Source of the DNA: JAHEJJ01 sp965212205
Lineage (GTDB): Bacteria > Bacteroidota > Bacteroidia > Flavobacteriales > Flavobacteriaceae
DNA length: 64,000 nucleotides
NCBI GenBank assembly: GCA_965212205.1
Contig: CBDBUX010000001.1
Location: 556,388 to 620,387, forward strand
Direction of reading: 5' to 3'
The notes under the pieces were generated by a model that saw only the letters and a list, made by a program, of their open reading frames with translations, was not told where the DNA came from and did no database searches. This document shows, one piece after another, positions 63,318-64,000 of the stretch (position 1 is its first letter; the number at the start of each line of letters is the position of its first letter). The translations under genes and the position numbers were made by a program.

Positions 63318-63878
63318 TCAGAAGGTGCTCATCCATCCTTTATAGCCCATAAAGAAAATATGAAGAATGCCAAATAGCAAGGCGACGAGCATAAACCCCC
63401 TGGAGGTTATAAACCCGATGAATGCTTTATCTTCTCTAAGATGTGTCTGAAAACTGAGGTTATAGGCCCAGAGGAACACAAAACCGAGAACTCCAGCCAA
63501 CATACTTAATCCTGCCAAAAGGGTGAGGGTACCATTCGCTTCGAAAAAATTATGGTAAACCGCCGGCTTGAATAATAAAAAACTGATCAGGGCATGGATC
63601 AGCACCAATAAAAACCCCGTCATGCCCAACGCGCGTCTCGAATTGAGCCAACCATCCGATACCTTGACACCAAGATTATGTAGAGGGCCTATACTAAAAT
63701 TAAAGGTTAGCAAGATGAAAGCCGACAGACTAATTCCTTTGTTCAGGACGTAAAATGGGAAATCTTTCCAGGGCACAGGACCCATAATGTGGTAGCGAAT
63801 TACGGCATAGCATAATGACAAAAGACAAGTGGCAGCAATAATACTACCTGCAGAATTTTTCGCCCTTTCATTTTCCAT
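63318..63878 (-). CDS. Membrane protein, ferric-reductase/cytochrome-b-like
   Basis: A 186-residue protein with five or six hydrophobic helices. Histidines in GPLHNLG, LIHALISF and ILHIFF lie within or next to helices and could bind heme, as in the ferric-reductase-like transmembrane domain and YedZ/MsrQ. RRALGMTGFLLVLIHALISF is typical of that domain. It precedes the PPIase gene by 94 bases on the same strand. Confidence 0.65.
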   Translation of the reverse strand: MENERAKNSAGSIIAATCLLSLCYAVIRYHIMGPVPWKDFPFYVLNKGISLSAFILLTFNFSIGPLHNLGVKVSDGWLNSRRALGMTGFLLVLIHALISFLLFKPAVYHNFFEANGTLTLLAGLSMLAGVLGFVFLWAYNLSFQTHLREDKAFIGFITSRGFMLVALLFGILHIFFMGYKGWMSTF

Positions 63879-63941
63879 TTTCCAAAGCTAGTAAATCGCA
63901 ATGTATTTACAAGCCGTCAATCCATACCCCTCTCGTGTACC

Positions 63942-63969
63942 CCATCTACAGTCTACCGTGCACCGTCCA
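63942..63969 (+). repeat. 7-bp tandem repeat, third array
   Basis: Four degenerate heptads: CCATCTA CAGTCTA CCGTGCA CCGTCCA, same orientation as the array at 62311. It lies upstream of the minus-strand membrane-protein gene, near the window edge, so it may belong to a further element outside the window. Confidence 0.65.
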
Positions 63970-64000
63970 CAAACTTTCATCGCTTTGATGCTCTGTGATA

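Overview
The window reads as a chromosomal segment of a Flavobacteriia-type Bacteroidota. The evidence is the short intergenic spacers, promoter elements that match the Bacteroidota -7 consensus (TAnnTTTG), SPII and Tat-like signal sequences, a TonB protein, a sulfatase with its formylglycine-generating enzyme, PycTM and S23 four-helix-bundle proteins, and ~1% non-coding structure typical of that group. No rRNA, tRNA, CRISPR array, prophage or classical IS element was recognised.

Layout. 0-2.1 kb: end of a membrane protein gene, an alkyltransferase-like protein, and two Fe-S assembly genes (Mrp/ApbC ATPase, Nfu). 2.1-6.2 kb: an ABC exporter gene and a penicillin-acylase-like gene that together carry eight single-base insertions, all explainable as homopolymer overcalls, so this stretch is probably poorly sequenced. 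6.2-24.8 kb is the energy core. A minus-strand operon holds korA-korB-nuoABCDHIJKLMN plus a small unknown gene. It has no nuoE, nuoF or nuoG. A divergent ferredoxin gene and a pyruvate:ferredoxin oxidoreductase gene follow on the plus strand. Together they look like a ferredoxin-fed complex I: two 2-oxoacid oxidoreductases reduce ferredoxin, which the 11-subunit complex oxidises while pumping ions and reducing quinone. One palindrome of Crp/Fnr type lies between the divergent korA and ferredoxin genes with a -7 element at exactly the same distance on both sides. The same arrangement recurs in front of the pyruvate oxidoreductase gene and a tonB gene.

24.9-31.1 kb: an exported duplicated-domain protein, then a four-gene minus-strand set (GntP-type permease, RidA, D-threonine aldolase/D-serine dehydratase-like enzyme, M19 dipeptidase) that looks like D-amino-acid salvage, and a divergent exported class V aminotransferase. 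31.2-35.3 kb: DoxX protein, Tat-exported Gfo/Idh/MocA oxidoreductase, TonB, metallophosphoesterase. 35.4-39.8 kb: a 790-residue GAF protein converging on and overlapping an HD-PycTM fusion protein, then a K+-channel-like protein. 40-45.5 kb: a 1231-residue outer-membrane protein with phosphoesterase, kinase-like and barrel parts, a lipoprotein and an AI-2E-family permease.

45.7-52.6 kb: a plus-strand sulfatase cluster (sulfatase, barrel protein, HdeD-like protein, HAD phosphatase, cardiolipin synthase, formylglycine-generating enzyme). 52.6-61 kb: envelope genes (SYLF protein, DegP-like protease between two paralogous lipoproteins, LpxR-like deacylase, ROK kinase, two DUF481 paralogs). 60.8-64 kb: a PPIase and a HupE gene separated by an S23 four-helix-bundle gene that is bracketed by inverted arrays of a 7-bp repeat. 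This looks like a small insertion that has replaced the end of one neighbour and the start of the other.
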